NCBI GenBank assembly: GCA_965204835.1
Contig: OZ242017.1
Location: forward strand, 744,001-808,000
DNA length: 64,000 nt
Direction of reading: 5' to 3'
Source of the DNA: VXMT01 sp965204835
GTDB taxonomy: Bacteria; Chloroflexota; Dehalococcoidia; UBA2979
Position 1 is the first letter of the stretch; each line of letters starts with the position of its first letter. The notes under the pieces were generated by a model, which was not told the DNA's origin, made no database searches, and saw only the letters and a list, made by a program, of their open reading frames with translations. Positions 8,601 to 16,102 of the stretch are shown in pieces. A program made the position numbers and the translations under genes.

Positions 8601-11422
8601 CTGTGACCCTCGATCCAGTACCGGCTCAGCTGGAACGGGTATCCCGGGACACCCACCCGGCGGCGCTGCTCCCCCTCGAACAGGCCTTCGAACGCAACAT
8701 CGAGCCCGGCCTCGAACGCCTGGGCCACGGCCTCGGGGAAGCTGCTCTCCGCCTGCGTCCCGCCTCGCTCCGCGGGGCGCAGCATGCTGGGGATGACGAC
8801 CGCCGCCCCGGGCGTGCCGGGGGGACTCGGCCAGATCATGCTCACCATGGGCCCGAGGACCGCGTGGGGGCCGATCTCGATGACGGTGTCGACGCCCATC
8901 TCCGCCGCCGTCTTGACGCCGTCGGCGAAGGCGACCGGCTGGCGTGCGTGGCGGCTCCAGTACGCCCCATCCAGTGGCTGATCGGGTTCGAGCAGCCGAC
9001 CGCTCACGTTGCTGATGAAGTCGACCTTCGGCGGAGCGATCGTGACCTCGTTCGCGCGCGCCTCCAGGGCGGGCAGCACCGGCTCCAGCAATGCGCTGTG
9101 GTACACGCGGCTCATGGTCAGGCGCCGGACGCGGACCTCCTCGGCCTCGAAGCGCTCCGTGAGCGCGTCGACCTCGTCGACGAGGCCCGTGACGACCTGG
9201 TTGACGCCGTTATCGACGGCGATCCCCAGCGCGCGGCGCTCGGAGACCGCGTTGACATCGGCGATCATGGATTCGACGCGGTCGCGCGGCGCAAAGACGG
9301 CCGCCATCGCGCCCGGCTCCGTGTCGGCGACGAGGCGCCCGCGAGCGATCGCGATGCGCATCCCGTCCTCGATGCTGAACACACCTGCCGCCTGGGCTGC
9401 CGGGAGCTCCCCGAAGCTGTGCCCGATGACCACGTCGGGCCGGACGCCGACGCTGGCCCACAGCGCGTTCAACGCGCAGTCGAGCGCATAGAGGCCGGGT
9501 TGCGTCCACTCGCTCAGGTCAAGGTCTGCGTCGTTCCGGCCGAACATCACGTCGAGGATGGAGTCGCCCGTCTCTTCCACGTGCACCGCCTCGCAGCGGT
9601 CGAACACGGCCCGCGCCACGGGCTCGGTCTCGTACAGCTCGCGGCCCATCCCCACCCATTGGCCGCCCTGGCCGGAGTAGGCGAACGCCACCTTCCGCGA
9701 GGACCCCGGCGGCGGGCCGGCATCGGCGTCCGCGAGGGAGGCCAGGCGCTCGCGGAGCGACTCTGCGCCGCTGAACACCAGGCCCGCGCGGTGGTTGAAG
9801 CGGCTCCGGCCGACGCCTGTCGTCCACGACAGGTCGGCGAGCTGGTCCTGCGACCACTCGCCGTCTGCAAGCAGGGCGCGGTAACGCTGCGCCAGTTCGC
9901 GAAGTGCCGCGTCGTTCTTCGCAGACAGCGGCAGGATCCGAGTCGGCCGAGGCTGCAGCTCCGCCTCGGGGAGGGCGAGATCCTCGAACGGTTCACGCAG
10001 GGCCGTCGTAACGGTCCGCCCGGAGCCGGTGATCCAGCTCCCCACCGGACCGCCAGCGTGGTCTGTCCGCGCGGCTCCCTCGATCACGATGTGGGCGTTG
10101 GTGCCGGACATGCCGTAGGAGCTGACCCCCGCGCGGGGCGCGGGCCCGGCGGTCGCCGGCCACGGCGTCGCCTCGGCGGTCACGCGCACGGGCAGCTGAT
10201 CCCATTCGATGTCGGGATTCGGGTTGCTGAAGTGCAGGTGCTTCGGGATCACGCCGCGACGCATCGCGAGCACGGTCTTGATCAGGCCCGCCATGCCGGC
10301 CGCGGACTCCATGTGGCCGACGTTGGTCTTCACCGAACCGATCAGCAGCGGATTGTCGGCGTCACGGCCCTCCGCGTACACCGCGGCCAGCGCGGCCATC
10401 TCGATCGGATCGCCGACGGCCGTCCCGGTGCCGTGCGTCTCGACGTACTGGACGTCGGCGGGAGCCAGGTCCGCCAGCGCGAGGGCGTCACGGAGCACGG
10501 TGATCTGCGCGGGCTCATTGGGGACCGTGTACCCGGTGCTCGCGCCACCGTGGTTCACCGCTGTGCCGCGCAGCACCGCCCAGATACGGTCGCCATCGGC
10601 CAGCGCCTCGCTCAAGCGCTTCAGCACGACGACGCCGCATCCCTCCGCGCGCACGAACCCGTTCGCAGAGGCGTCGAAGGCCTTGCACTGGCCGTCGGGC
10701 GAGAGGATGCCGGCGATCGTGCGGGCCTCGAAGAGGCGAGGATCCAGGATGACGTTCACGCCCCCGGCAATCGCCATGTCCAGCTCTCCGCGATGGAGCG
10801 CGGTGACGGCCTGGTGTATGGCGACCAGCGAGGAAGCGCAGGCCGCGTCCGTCACCGTCGTGTGGCCCTCGAGGCCCAGCACGAATGCGACGCGGCCGCT
10901 GACGCCGTTGAGGTTCGTGCCGATGCCTGCGTAGAGGCCGACGGCCGGGTCCGGCTGCTCGGCCGATTCCTCGAGCCACTCCAGCACCAAGTGGCGGTAG
11001 TCCATGTTGCTGATGCCGGTGAAGACGCCGGTGCGGCTGCCCTTCAACCCGTCGGGATCCACTCCCGCATCCTCCAGGGCGCGCCAGCTTGTCTCCAGCA
11101 TCAGCCGGTGCTGTGGGTCCAGAGTCTCCGCCTCGATGGGCGAAATGCGGAAGAAGGCAGGATCGAACTGATCGATGTCATCCAGCAGCCCGGCGAAGCG
11201 AGAGGCGTCGCCGGCGACCTCGGCGTAGGGGAAGATCTCGCCGAACCGCCCGACTCCGGATCCGGGCTCGCCTTCCGTGATTGCGTTCTCGCCGGCGTCC
11301 AGCAGACGCCAGAACGCGTCGAGGTCCGGTGCGCCGGGGAACCGGCACGCCATTCCCACGATGGCGATTGGCTCGTCGGCCGGCTCGCTCGTGGCGCGGA
11401 CGGGTTCTCTGGCTGCGCACAT
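2663..11422 (-). CDS. Type I modular polyketide synthase, KS-AT-DH-(ER remnant)-KR-ACP-KS-AT(inactive)
   Basis: A 2919-aa multidomain polyketide synthase. First module: KS (about 16-445) with Cys195, His330 (HGTGT) and His370 (NVGH); AT (575-880) with GQGGQ and the nucleophile motif GHSFGE, Ser669; the specificity loop reads RVYH (772-775), neither the usual malonyl HAFH nor methylmalonyl YASH. DH (945-1235) has HRVFGRVVAP, His980, and LLLDACFQ, Asp1149. An ER-like stretch (1495-1660) lacks the nucleotide-binding core. KR (1680-1915) has GGLGGIGG, Lys1793 and Tyr1830. The ACP has Ser1993 in GIDSLMALELR. Second module: KS (2063-2485) with Cys2229, His2364 (HGVASG instead of HGTGT) and His2404, then a shrunken AT whose GHSxG is GSGGAS. 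The protein ends just after the post-AT linker; no second ACP and no thioesterase are present. The ATG start follows a G-rich Shine-Dalgarno. It is divergent from the tailoring genes. The product is unknown. Confidence 0.93.
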   Translation of the reverse strand: MCAAREPVRATSEPADEPIAIVGMACRFPGAPDLDAFWRLLDAGENAITEGEPGSGVGRFGEIFPYAEVAGDASRFAGLLDDIDQFDPAFFRISPIEAETLDPQHRLMLETSWRALEDAGVDPDGLKGSRTGVFTGISNMDYRHLVLEWLEESAEQPDPAVGLYAGIGTNLNGVSGRVAFVLGLEGHTTVTDAACASSLVAIHQAVTALHRGELDMAIAGGVNVILDPRLFEARTIAGILSPDGQCKAFDASANGFVRAEGCGVVVLKRLSEALADGDRIWAVLRGTAVNHGGASTGYTVPNEPAQITVLRDALALADLAPADVQYVETHGTGTAVGDPIEMAALAAVYAEGRDADNPLLIGSVKTNVGHMESAAGMAGLIKTVLAMRRGVIPKHLHFSNPNPDIEWDQLPVRVTAEATPWPATAGPAPRAGVSSYGMSGTNAHIVIEGAARTDHAGGPVGSWITGSGRTVTTALREPFEDLALPEAELQPRPTRILPLSAKNDAALRELAQRYRALLADGEWSQDQLADLSWTTGVGRSRFNHRAGLVFSGAESLRERLASLADADAGPPPGSSRKVAFAYSGQGGQWVGMGRELYETEPVARAVFDRCEAVHVEETGDSILDVMFGRNDADLDLSEWTQPGLYALDCALNALWASVGVRPDVVIGHSFGELPAAQAAGVFSIEDGMRIAIARGRLVADTEPGAMAAVFAPRDRVESMIADVNAVSERRALGIAVDNGVNQVVTGLVDEVDALTERFEAEEVRVRRLTMSRVYHSALLEPVLPALEARANEVTIAPPKVDFISNVSGRLLEPDQPLDGAYWSRHARQPVAFADGVKTAAEMGVDTVIEIGPHAVLGPMVSMIWPSPPGTPGAAVVIPSMLRPAERGGTQAESSFPEAVAQAFEAGLDVAFEGLFEGEQRRRVGVPGYPFQLSRYWIEGHRRRRSDMGHPLLGTRHESPAGQLSFETELDPSEPAWLSDHRVFGRVVAPGALYGAMAATAALAERSDVVVDDMQLHSPLMFGEGTDDGDPGRRLQLVVAPPDATGARHFEAFSRGTDPDWTLHVDGRISEGSSMAGEGGTLDVATVKATMTRGDAMALYRARSNTGVALGPAFRGLTDVWQRPGEALGEIALPGHVERNGIDVHPLLLDACFQVVAGARGATEEDTAAYMPFGWERLWLNGPLPERLVCRAQMRDGSTASPDSAAPEVLKADLWIYDSDGVPIGGVSGYTAKRATRAALLSSVDALDDLMYEVVWRDQPYPDGGEAPDERAREVSDPPGLWILSPDRGGVADRIAAGLTARNQTVVVASDAPSGDEPSAIQPGPTTALVDPHLRESWRALVEECSGDIPLRGVVHMAALDGHGAAGTTAQVKQDVTHATRSALALVQGLLDADAEPEHGLWFVSRGGQVLEHEHTGALAGAMLWGLGKVVTRELSRLPARVIDLDPDSDHLPDGLVDELLAPDRETLVAYRSGNRRVPRLVRGVHGTPQLTLPDEADWHIIRDAGGDLRVEPTVQRPLEAREVRVTVEATAAGDGVRLVCGRVVDTASDVDAFAPGDRVVGLAAGPIGPAAVMHADLAVSSPAGVPAAALAAVPLSSVTPALGAGDGTSALADLMESDPARVGVALADAIRRVEAGELPPPRPRRRPMAEAAAAADFVASDSNGDVAVLTPSPVATGQLREDRTYLVTGGLGGIGGAVAGWLADRGAGTIVLNGRRQPDEAAQDVIRSLRDRGATVQVEIADVADAGALRDMLARIQETLPPLGGVIHSVGALSDAALINQSWDRFEEIVWPKVLGAWELHRATEHLDLDLFILFSSMSGVRGNPGQANYASANAFLDQLARHRRALGLPGQAVQWGAWLGIGEAEQHRERIESTLAASGAEWMTPQQGVRALDRLVRQDLAVGAVTSMDWPTFAAGLRSVPPLIEELLEGAPADSGETDELAGNLVSRIREAPEGERHGIVVASVQDLLQTLLRLPSRPAANVAFFELGIDSLMALELRARLNDALGGVYTASNTIAFDYPNAQDLASHLVEALEAASGETPAQPVAAPDPREPAPAAAVAEDGVAIVGMACRFPGAPDVEAFWRLLEAGSSGVGTRREGSGPWTGLLGDADAGEPLYRQGGFVEGLDQFDASFFRVSPIEARNMDPQLRLLLETSWHAMEDAGVDPGRLRGSRTGLYAGVGLTEYQDVMGAQGMPITYPGVNGGLGVGRVAFALGIEGPALPFEVACASSLVAIHQAAAALRQGEVDLALAGGVNAALSPRATQSMAEFGMLAADGQCRTFDAAADGHVRGEGCGMVILKRLDDALADGDRVWATIRGSAVNQNSAGASPTAPNGLAQRRVIEDALSAAGIGPVEVDYLEAHGVASGLGDAIELEAAAAVLGPGREPDRPLLVGSVKTNIGHLESASGVASLIKVVLSMQHGVIPTQLHYENPSTHLDWESLPLRVTASATPWPSRPDRAPIAGVSAFGLFGANAHLVVEGRVGAIPEPQTDDTSVSGAPQIVDVDGLPSPADHSVPVLAVGTRTARLLPLSARTGGALRDLAHGYIGWVDRQADRNGTASDVDPVFADAARTAGIGRKHFAHRAAVVFSDSTTLREGLAAVAESSERPPPPAGGRVAFAYGGDARVRPEVARSMYEAEPVVRAVLDRCNEVFQAETGDSLLDTMLGDGDGQDGLESRAWDEPALYAFQCALTSLWASIGVHPVVAIGSGGASDLAAAYGAGGLELETGLRIAIALKRLPTGDGPGDASAPALAEIDAAFGDDAPSRPSVTLLDSVSGRPVGTEHALDAAYWLRHSQPSARSVLEVAAREEWDAGVVVEIGAHPSSAGPTADRSRNGSSTDTEAGPVIIPGVLRADVTDLSDEFVRAVARVYEAGVDVAFDGLFLGERRRRIALPRYPFQRSRFWLEPRNPVSPAGV

Positions 11423-11806
11423 CGTGACCGCCCCCTGACCGCTCGCGCGACTACGGCGCTCGCTCGACTACCACAGCAATGATATCGGTCCCGCAGTACC
11501 TCTGGCGCCGCACGGACGACGCGTAGTGGCGGCGTCGGCGCAATGATATCTCGTTCGCTCCCGGCAATCTCGCCGCGCCGCTCCTGTCTTGAAGCCTCCT
11601 CGCGGCGGGCTCGCGTGAGGGAGATGTGGTGCACCGGCTCACTGCAGCAGACTCGCGCGTCCTGTGTCTACTTCTGATGGAAGTCGGGCGCCCTGGACGA
11701 CGGAATCGCGCCTGACCGGGACCGTCGATTGACCCCTCGGTGCCGGGGCTGCATCTTCGCCAGCGTGTGCTACCGCTAGCCCGGTCGACTTGGAGCCAGA
11801 CCCAGG
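11423..11806. promoter_or_regulatory. Divergent intergenic region between the PKS and the first hydrolase gene
   Basis: A 384-bp gap that must hold the promoters for both arms of the polyketide locus. I see no clear -35/-10 pair. Two GATATC-containing stretches (AATGATATC at about 11475 and 11541) are the most AT-rich points, but they lie inside the NCS2-tail remnant (11451-11567) and may be inherited coding sequence, not regulatory sites. Confidence 0.4.
11451..11567 (-). pseudogene. Third, inverted and degenerate NCS2-tail remnant upstream of the PKS
   Basis: The minus-strand frame reads ARLPGANEISLRRRRHYASS followed by VRRQRYCGTDIIAVVVERAP and a stop. It aligns without gaps to the end of the NCS2 protein (TRLPEANEISLRLLRHQAAS, then VRHQKYHGIDIVTVLVEGSR, stop). 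It has about 40 codons, no start, and is more diverged than the copy at 18.5 kb. Its end lies only about 30 bp upstream of the PKS start codon. Confidence 0.75.
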
Positions 11807-12700
11807 ATGGAATGGCAGGTGCCTGAGCCGCTCTCGACTGTGGCCGTCCCGGTGGACGACGGCACCGTTGTGATCCTTCGCCGTCACGGCAACCCCGACG
11901 GGCCCCGCCTGGTGCTGAGTCACGGCCTCGGCCTGGCCATTGACCTCTACTACCCGTTCTGGTCGCGCCTCACCGCGGAGTTCGACGTCATCGTCTACGA
12001 CATGCGCAACCACGGCCAGAATCCTCTCGGCCCGTTAGCGGGCCACAACCTGCCCGCGCTCGCGCAGGATCACGACATCGTGCTCGAAGCCGTCGATCGC
12101 CACTACGGCCCGAGGCCCAAGGTGGGCGTGCAGCACTCCGTGGGCGCGCTCGCGATGCTGCTGTCACCGGGCAGCGGTGCCGGACTCTCGGCGCTGGTCC
12201 TCTTCGACCCGCCGATCAGGAAACCCAACGTTGACCGCGACGCGTACGACGATGCGGGCGTTCAGCTCGCCGATGCGGCGCGGCGGCGGAGAGAATGGTT
12301 CCTCACCAGGGAAGAGTTCATCGAGCGCTCGCGCTCTGCTCCGGTCTTCGAGCGCGCCGTCCCGGGTGTAGTTGAACTGCTGGCGGATACGACGCTGCGC
12401 GAAGCCCCGACCGGCTCCGGGTACGTGCTGAGATGTCCGGCTCCATACGAGGCACAGATCATCGAGTACGGGCGGATCTTCGCCTCCGTGGTGGACCTCG
12501 CATCGTACCGTTGCCCGATCAAGGTGATCGGCGCGGATCCCACGCTGCCGTTCTCGTACCTCCCCACGTTCGACCTTGCCGAGATGCTGGAAGTGGACTA
12601 CGACTTCTTGCCTGACACCACTCACTTCCTCCAGCTGGAACAGCCCGAGGAGTGCGCGGAGCTGATGGTTGCATTCCTGGGTCAGCAGGGACTGCTGTAG
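11807..12700 (+). CDS. Alpha/beta hydrolase 1 of the polyketide locus
   Basis: A 297-aa alpha/beta-hydrolase. The oxyanion region appears as SHGLGLAIDLYYPFW near residue 44, the nucleophile elbow as VQHSVGALA (Ser near 110; usual form GxSxG), the acid probably in GADPTLPFSY near 247, and the catalytic His in PDTTHFLQLEQP near 268, so the triad looks complete. It is a clear paralogue of the hydrolase at 14024-14941. The PKS has no thioesterase domain, so a role in releasing or editing the polyketide chain is a reasonable inference, but an ester or lactone hydrolase is equally possible. It is the first plus-strand gene of the locus, followed after 292 bp by the carrier protein. Confidence 0.85.
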   Translation: MEWQVPEPLSTVAVPVDDGTVVILRRHGNPDGPRLVLSHGLGLAIDLYYPFWSRLTAEFDVIVYDMRNHGQNPLGPLAGHNLPALAQDHDIVLEAVDRHYGPRPKVGVQHSVGALAMLLSPGSGAGLSALVLFDPPIRKPNVDRDAYDDAGVQLADAARRRREWFLTREEFIERSRSAPVFERAVPGVVELLADTTLREAPTGSGYVLRCPAPYEAQIIEYGRIFASVVDLASYRCPIKVIGADPTLPFSYLPTFDLAEMLEVDYDFLPDTTHFLQLEQPEECAELMVAFLGQQGLL

Positions 12701-12992
12701 CGTCACCCCCCGGACGGGTGTCGCTACGAGAATCACGCCGCACGACCAGGGTTCTCCGGAATCGCTGCCGGGTACACGCTACCCGTTGAGCTGCGGGAGC
12801 CGCTGGCCGCTCAGACTGGAATACCTGTCAGGGCAATGCTCTCACGACGTGGGTTACATCGGGAGCTTGTGTCCCGTGGCACAGGTAGCTGTAGACAGAG
12901 ATCGTCGTGTTGGGGCATCGTGTACGGTGAATCGCGTCACCGCTACGCCAGGACGACGGATGGCGCTGCGGCCCCCGGAGGAGGTACGGGCA
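12701..12992 (+). other. Non-coding gap before the carrier protein gene
   Basis: A 292-bp stretch with no convincing gene. An open frame runs into the carrier-protein frame from upstream, but its first 100 or so codons lack similarity to carriers, and the GGAGGAGG ribosome-binding site at about 12977-12984 marks 12993 as the start. An AT-richer stretch around 12895-12935 could hold a promoter for the carrier-PPTase pair. Confidence 0.4.
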
Positions 12993-13238
12993 ATGGCAAC
13001 CAACGAGGAACGCTTGATCAAGATCGTGGACGACAACCTGTCAATCGAGGGTCGGAACACGGGTGATCCGCTGAACCTGGACCGCAACATCGCCGACGCT
13101 GGTGTTCCGTCGGGCGATGTCATCGCGTTCCTCAAGCTCGTCATGGAGGAGTTCGACGTCTCGATTTCCCTTGGCGACTGCGGCGACCTGCTCACGCCGC
13201 GGAGCCTGCTCGAGTTCCTCGACGCCAACGCGGCCTGA
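12993..13238 (+). CDS. Stand-alone acyl carrier protein
   Basis: An 81-aa carrier protein. The prosthetic-group site is visible as GVPSGDVIAFLKLVMEEF, where the Ser of PSGD takes the place of the usual DSL serine and is followed by the typical helix II. The start is the ATG 9 nt after GGAGGAGG; a longer in-frame extension is possible but not carrier-like. It sits directly upstream of the phosphopantetheinyl transferase that would load it. Because the second PKS module lacks its own ACP, this protein may act in trans; that is inference. The acidic, short, single-domain form also fits a discrete ACP of a tailoring branch. Confidence 0.82.
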   Translation: MATNEERLIKIVDDNLSIEGRNTGDPLNLDRNIADAGVPSGDVIAFLKLVMEEFDVSISLGDCGDLLTPRSLLEFLDANAA

Positions 13239-13290
13239 CCCTCGCGGTCGCTCGGAACCTGTCTACGGCGACGGGGCGCGGTGGGCTGGA

Positions 13291-14001
13291 GTGCCCGCTG
13301 TCTCCGCACCGTGGTGGCAACCCTTCCGGACCGTTGGCTCGGCCACGGTTCTCCACGTAGATCTCGCCCCGGACCCGGAGCGCGAGCAGGCCGCGTTGAC
13401 CTCGCTGGACGAGGGGGAAGTCAGCCGTTGGCGCAGGTTTGAGTATGCCGGCGCCCGGCGGCAGTTCGTCCTGTGCCGGTCTGCCCTTCGCGCCGTTCTG
13501 AGCAAGGAACTCGGGTGCAGGAACGACGAGCTGGCGTTTGAAATCTCGCCATACGGCAAGCCGTTCGCCATGGTGCGGGACCACCCCGCCGCCATCAGCT
13601 TCAACGTGAGCCACGGCGGCGCTCACGGCTTGATTGCCGTCGCACCCCGCGGTCGGCTGGGTGTGGACGTTGAGGAGCGCGCGACCCGCCGCAGGCTTGA
13701 CCTCCTCGTCGAGGCCGCCCTTGAGCAGCGGGAGCGGGCCGAGTTGGCGTCGAAGCAAGGCACCGAGAAGCTCCATCTGTTCTTCAGACTCTGGGCGATG
13801 AAAGAAGCGCTGCTGAAGGCTCACGGCGAGGGCTTCCGGCTGGATCCGAGCGCCTTCCAGATCCCCACCTCGATGCGCCGAGGCGAGACGAGCGGCCTGG
13901 TCGAGTTACCCGAGGCGCCTGGCGTCACGTGGCGCCTGGAAGACCTCAGTGACGAGCGCTTCGCGGCCGCCCTTGCGCAAGAGGTGGGCCCGAGGGCCTG
14001 A
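13291..14001 (+). CDS. Sfp-type 4'-phosphopantetheinyl transferase
   Basis: A 236-aa transferase that would attach the phosphopantetheine arm of CoA to Ser1993 of the PKS and to the small carrier protein. Visible motifs in order: FNVSHGGAHGLIAV (P1), GRLGVDVEERATRR with the metal-binding Asp/Glu (P2), and FFRLWAMKEALLKAHGEGF (P3, WxxKEAxxK). Length matches the Sfp group. I chose the GTG at 13291; the frame is open further upstream through the carrier gene, so the exact start is uncertain. It ends 22 bp before the second hydrolase, and the genes are probably co-transcribed. Confidence 0.9.
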   Translation: MPAVSAPWWQPFRTVGSATVLHVDLAPDPEREQAALTSLDEGEVSRWRRFEYAGARRQFVLCRSALRAVLSKELGCRNDELAFEISPYGKPFAMVRDHPAAISFNVSHGGAHGLIAVAPRGRLGVDVEERATRRRLDLLVEAALEQRERAELASKQGTEKLHLFFRLWAMKEALLKAHGEGFRLDPSAFQIPTSMRRGETSGLVELPEAPGVTWRLEDLSDERFAAALAQEVGPRA

Positions 14002-14023
14002 AGGTAGATGGGCGACCAGTGCA

Positions 14024-14941
14024 GTGACGAACCCCGAACCCACGTGGCGCGTGCCTGAGCCAATCTCGACGGTATACGTCCCGACGGACGCGAACACCGC
14101 TATAGCCTTGCGGCGTCATGGGAATCCCGACGGCCCACGACTCGTGATGAGTCACGGCAATGGACTCGCAATAGACCTCTATTACCCGTTCTGGTCACTG
14201 CTGACTGATGAGTTCGACGTCATCGTCCATGACCTGCGGAATCACGGGCACAACCCCGTCGGTCCAGGGACCGGCCACAACGTTCCGGCGCTGGCGCGCG
14301 ATGTGGACCGCGTCCTCCTGGCGATCGATGAGCACTTCGGCAGCAAGCCAACCGTGGGCGTGTACCACTCGGTCTCGGCGCTGGCGACGCTCCTCGCGCC
14401 GAGCAACGGTAGCGCGTTCTCAAGTCTCGTCCTGTTCGATCCTCCGCTGCGCAGACCCGGTATCACCCACGACGAATGGGATGATGCCGCGATCCGGACC
14501 GCCAATCTCGCCCGACGGCGAACCGAGTACTTCGCCACCCGGCAGGAATTCGCCATCCTGGCGGGACTCTCTCCGAACTTCCGGAGTTTTGTCCCCGGGG
14601 TGATCGAACTCATGGCGGAGACCACGCTACGTGAGACGCCGGATGGCGATGGGTACCAGTTGCGATGCCCGGCGGGCTACGAAGCGCAGCTCCTCGAGTA
14701 CGCACGGATCTTCGCAATCACCGTCGACCTGCTGTCATATCGGTGCCCGATTAAGGTCATTGGCGCGGATCCGACGCTCGCGTACTCGTACCTCCCCACG
14801 CTCGACCTCGGCGACATGATCGGGGTGGACTACGACTTTCTCCCGGATGCGTCGCACTACCTGCAACTGGAACAGCCACGCGAATGCGTCGCGGCGATGC
14901 GCGAGTTCCTCGAGCGAGATGGCAACCTGCAGGGATCCTGA
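14024..14941 (+). CDS. Alpha/beta hydrolase 2 of the polyketide locus
   Basis: About 305 aa, paralogous over its whole length to the hydrolase at 11807. Matching landmarks: SHGNGLAIDLYYPFW, a nucleophile elbow VYHSVSALA in which the Gly after Ser-x is replaced by Ser (HSVS instead of HSVG), GADPTLAYSY, and PDASHYLQLEQP for the catalytic His. The start is taken as GTG 14024, which lines the N-terminus up with its paralogue (WRVPEPISTV against WQVPEPLSTV); an ATG at 13949 inside the PPTase gene is less likely. Two hydrolases kept on either side of the carrier and PPTase suggest different substrates or steps. Confidence 0.83.
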   Translation: MTNPEPTWRVPEPISTVYVPTDANTAIALRRHGNPDGPRLVMSHGNGLAIDLYYPFWSLLTDEFDVIVHDLRNHGHNPVGPGTGHNVPALARDVDRVLLAIDEHFGSKPTVGVYHSVSALATLLAPSNGSAFSSLVLFDPPLRRPGITHDEWDDAAIRTANLARRRTEYFATRQEFAILAGLSPNFRSFVPGVIELMAETTLRETPDGDGYQLRCPAGYEAQLLEYARIFAITVDLLSYRCPIKVIGADPTLAYSYLPTLDLGDMIGVDYDFLPDASHYLQLEQPRECVAAMREFLERDGNLQGS

Positions 14942-15025
14942 CGCTGAAGATCATCAGGACGCGCGTTTTCGACGTCCGGTCGTGCTCATCACGGTAGCCT
15001 GAATGGCGGGCCAGGAGGATCATCG

Positions 15026-16102
15026 ATGGAAGTCACGGCGCTGTATGACCTGCAGGGCAAGATGGGGGCCGCGGCGGAGTGGGCACGCACGCGGGAGGCG
15101 CTGGGATTCGATGCGCTACGGTTCCCTGAGCTGGCGCATGACCCCTTCATGTGTATGGCCGTCGCCGCCGAGCAGACCGACTCAATCAGCATCGGTACGG
15201 GCGTAGCTATCGCGTTTGCGCGATCGCCGTACGTGACTGCCAAGCTCGCCTGGGATCTGCAGGAGTACTCGAAGGGTCGGCTTCTCATCGGCCTCGGTCC
15301 GCAGGTTCGCGCCCACAACGAACGGCGGTACTCCGTCCCCTGGGGCCCGCCAATCCCGAGACTCCGCGAGTACATCGAGACGATGCGTGCCATCTGGCAC
15401 AGCTGGCGCACCGGGGAGCCTCCCTCCTACGAGGGCGAACACTACCGCTTCACGCTCGAGGGCCCGTTCTACAGCGCCGGCCCGATCAACTATCCGGATC
15501 CGCTGATCATGCTCGGCGCGTCCCAGCCTCGCATGACAAGACTCGCCGCGGGGACGGCGGATGGCGTCGTATGGTCACGGATCGTGAGCTGGGCCTTTCG
15601 CGATGATGTCCTGCTGCCAGCGTTCGAAGAGGAGGCCCGCGCTTCGAACAGGGAGCCGGGCGAACTCATTATTGCCGGGGGTGGCTTCATTATCACCGCG
15701 CGTGATGAGGAACGGCTCGAGCGCGCAATAGCTCGCACGCGGCGCGTCATGGCGACATACGCGTCCGCCCGGGAGCACTACAAGCAGATGGAGCACATCG
15801 GATTCGGGCGGGAATCAACGATGCTGTACCTCCTCTCCGCCGAGCAGCGGTGGGATGACATGGAACAGCTCATCGGCGACGACTTTATCGACCACTTCGC
15901 CATCATTGCTACCTGGGACGAGCTACCTGCACGAGTGGCCGAGCGGTACGGAGGTGTGAATACCGAAGTGGAGTTCCCGGCCGAGATAGAGACCCCTGAG
16001 GACGCCGAGCACGCGCGTGAGGTGATAGAGGCACTCCGCGCTATCCCGGCATACGGCGAGACCGAGTCGTCGTCTGCTCGAACCAGGGTTGAGGGCACGT
16101 AG
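15026..16102 (+). CDS. Luciferase-like monooxygenase, F420/flavin-dependent oxidoreductase
   Basis: A 358-aa TIM-barrel oxidoreductase of the bacterial luciferase-like family, F420-dependent subgroup by overall pattern (for example GFDALRFPELAHDPF, SISIGTGVAIAFARSPY and SKGRLLIGLGPQVRAHNERR). It probably reduces or oxidises the polyketide intermediate or product using F420 or FMN; cofactor and substrate are inference. A strong AGGAGG lies 8 bp before the ATG. It is the last gene of the plus-strand polyketide set. Its C-terminal part has a decayed second copy at 638-757, in front of the NCS2 gene. Confidence 0.87.
   Translation: MEVTALYDLQGKMGAAAEWARTREALGFDALRFPELAHDPFMCMAVAAEQTDSISIGTGVAIAFARSPYVTAKLAWDLQEYSKGRLLIGLGPQVRAHNERRYSVPWGPPIPRLREYIETMRAIWHSWRTGEPPSYEGEHYRFTLEGPFYSAGPINYPDPLIMLGASQPRMTRLAAGTADGVVWSRIVSWAFRDDVLLPAFEEEARASNREPGELIIAGGGFIITARDEERLERAIARTRRVMATYASAREHYKQMEHIGFGRESTMLYLLSAEQRWDDMEQLIGDDFIDHFAIIATWDELPARVAERYGGVNTEVEFPAEIETPEDAEHAREVIEALRAIPAYGETESSSARTRVEGT

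Noticed and set aside
8537..11482. A 981-codon plus-strand open frame
   Set aside because: It lies fully antisense to the KS-AT-DH part of the PKS, whose frame has complete catalytic motifs; long antisense frames are expected in GC-rich coding DNA.
13102..13290. Longer N-terminus for the phosphopantetheinyl transferase
   Set aside because: The extra residues overlap the carrier gene in another frame and are Ser/Arg-rich, unlike any Sfp protein.
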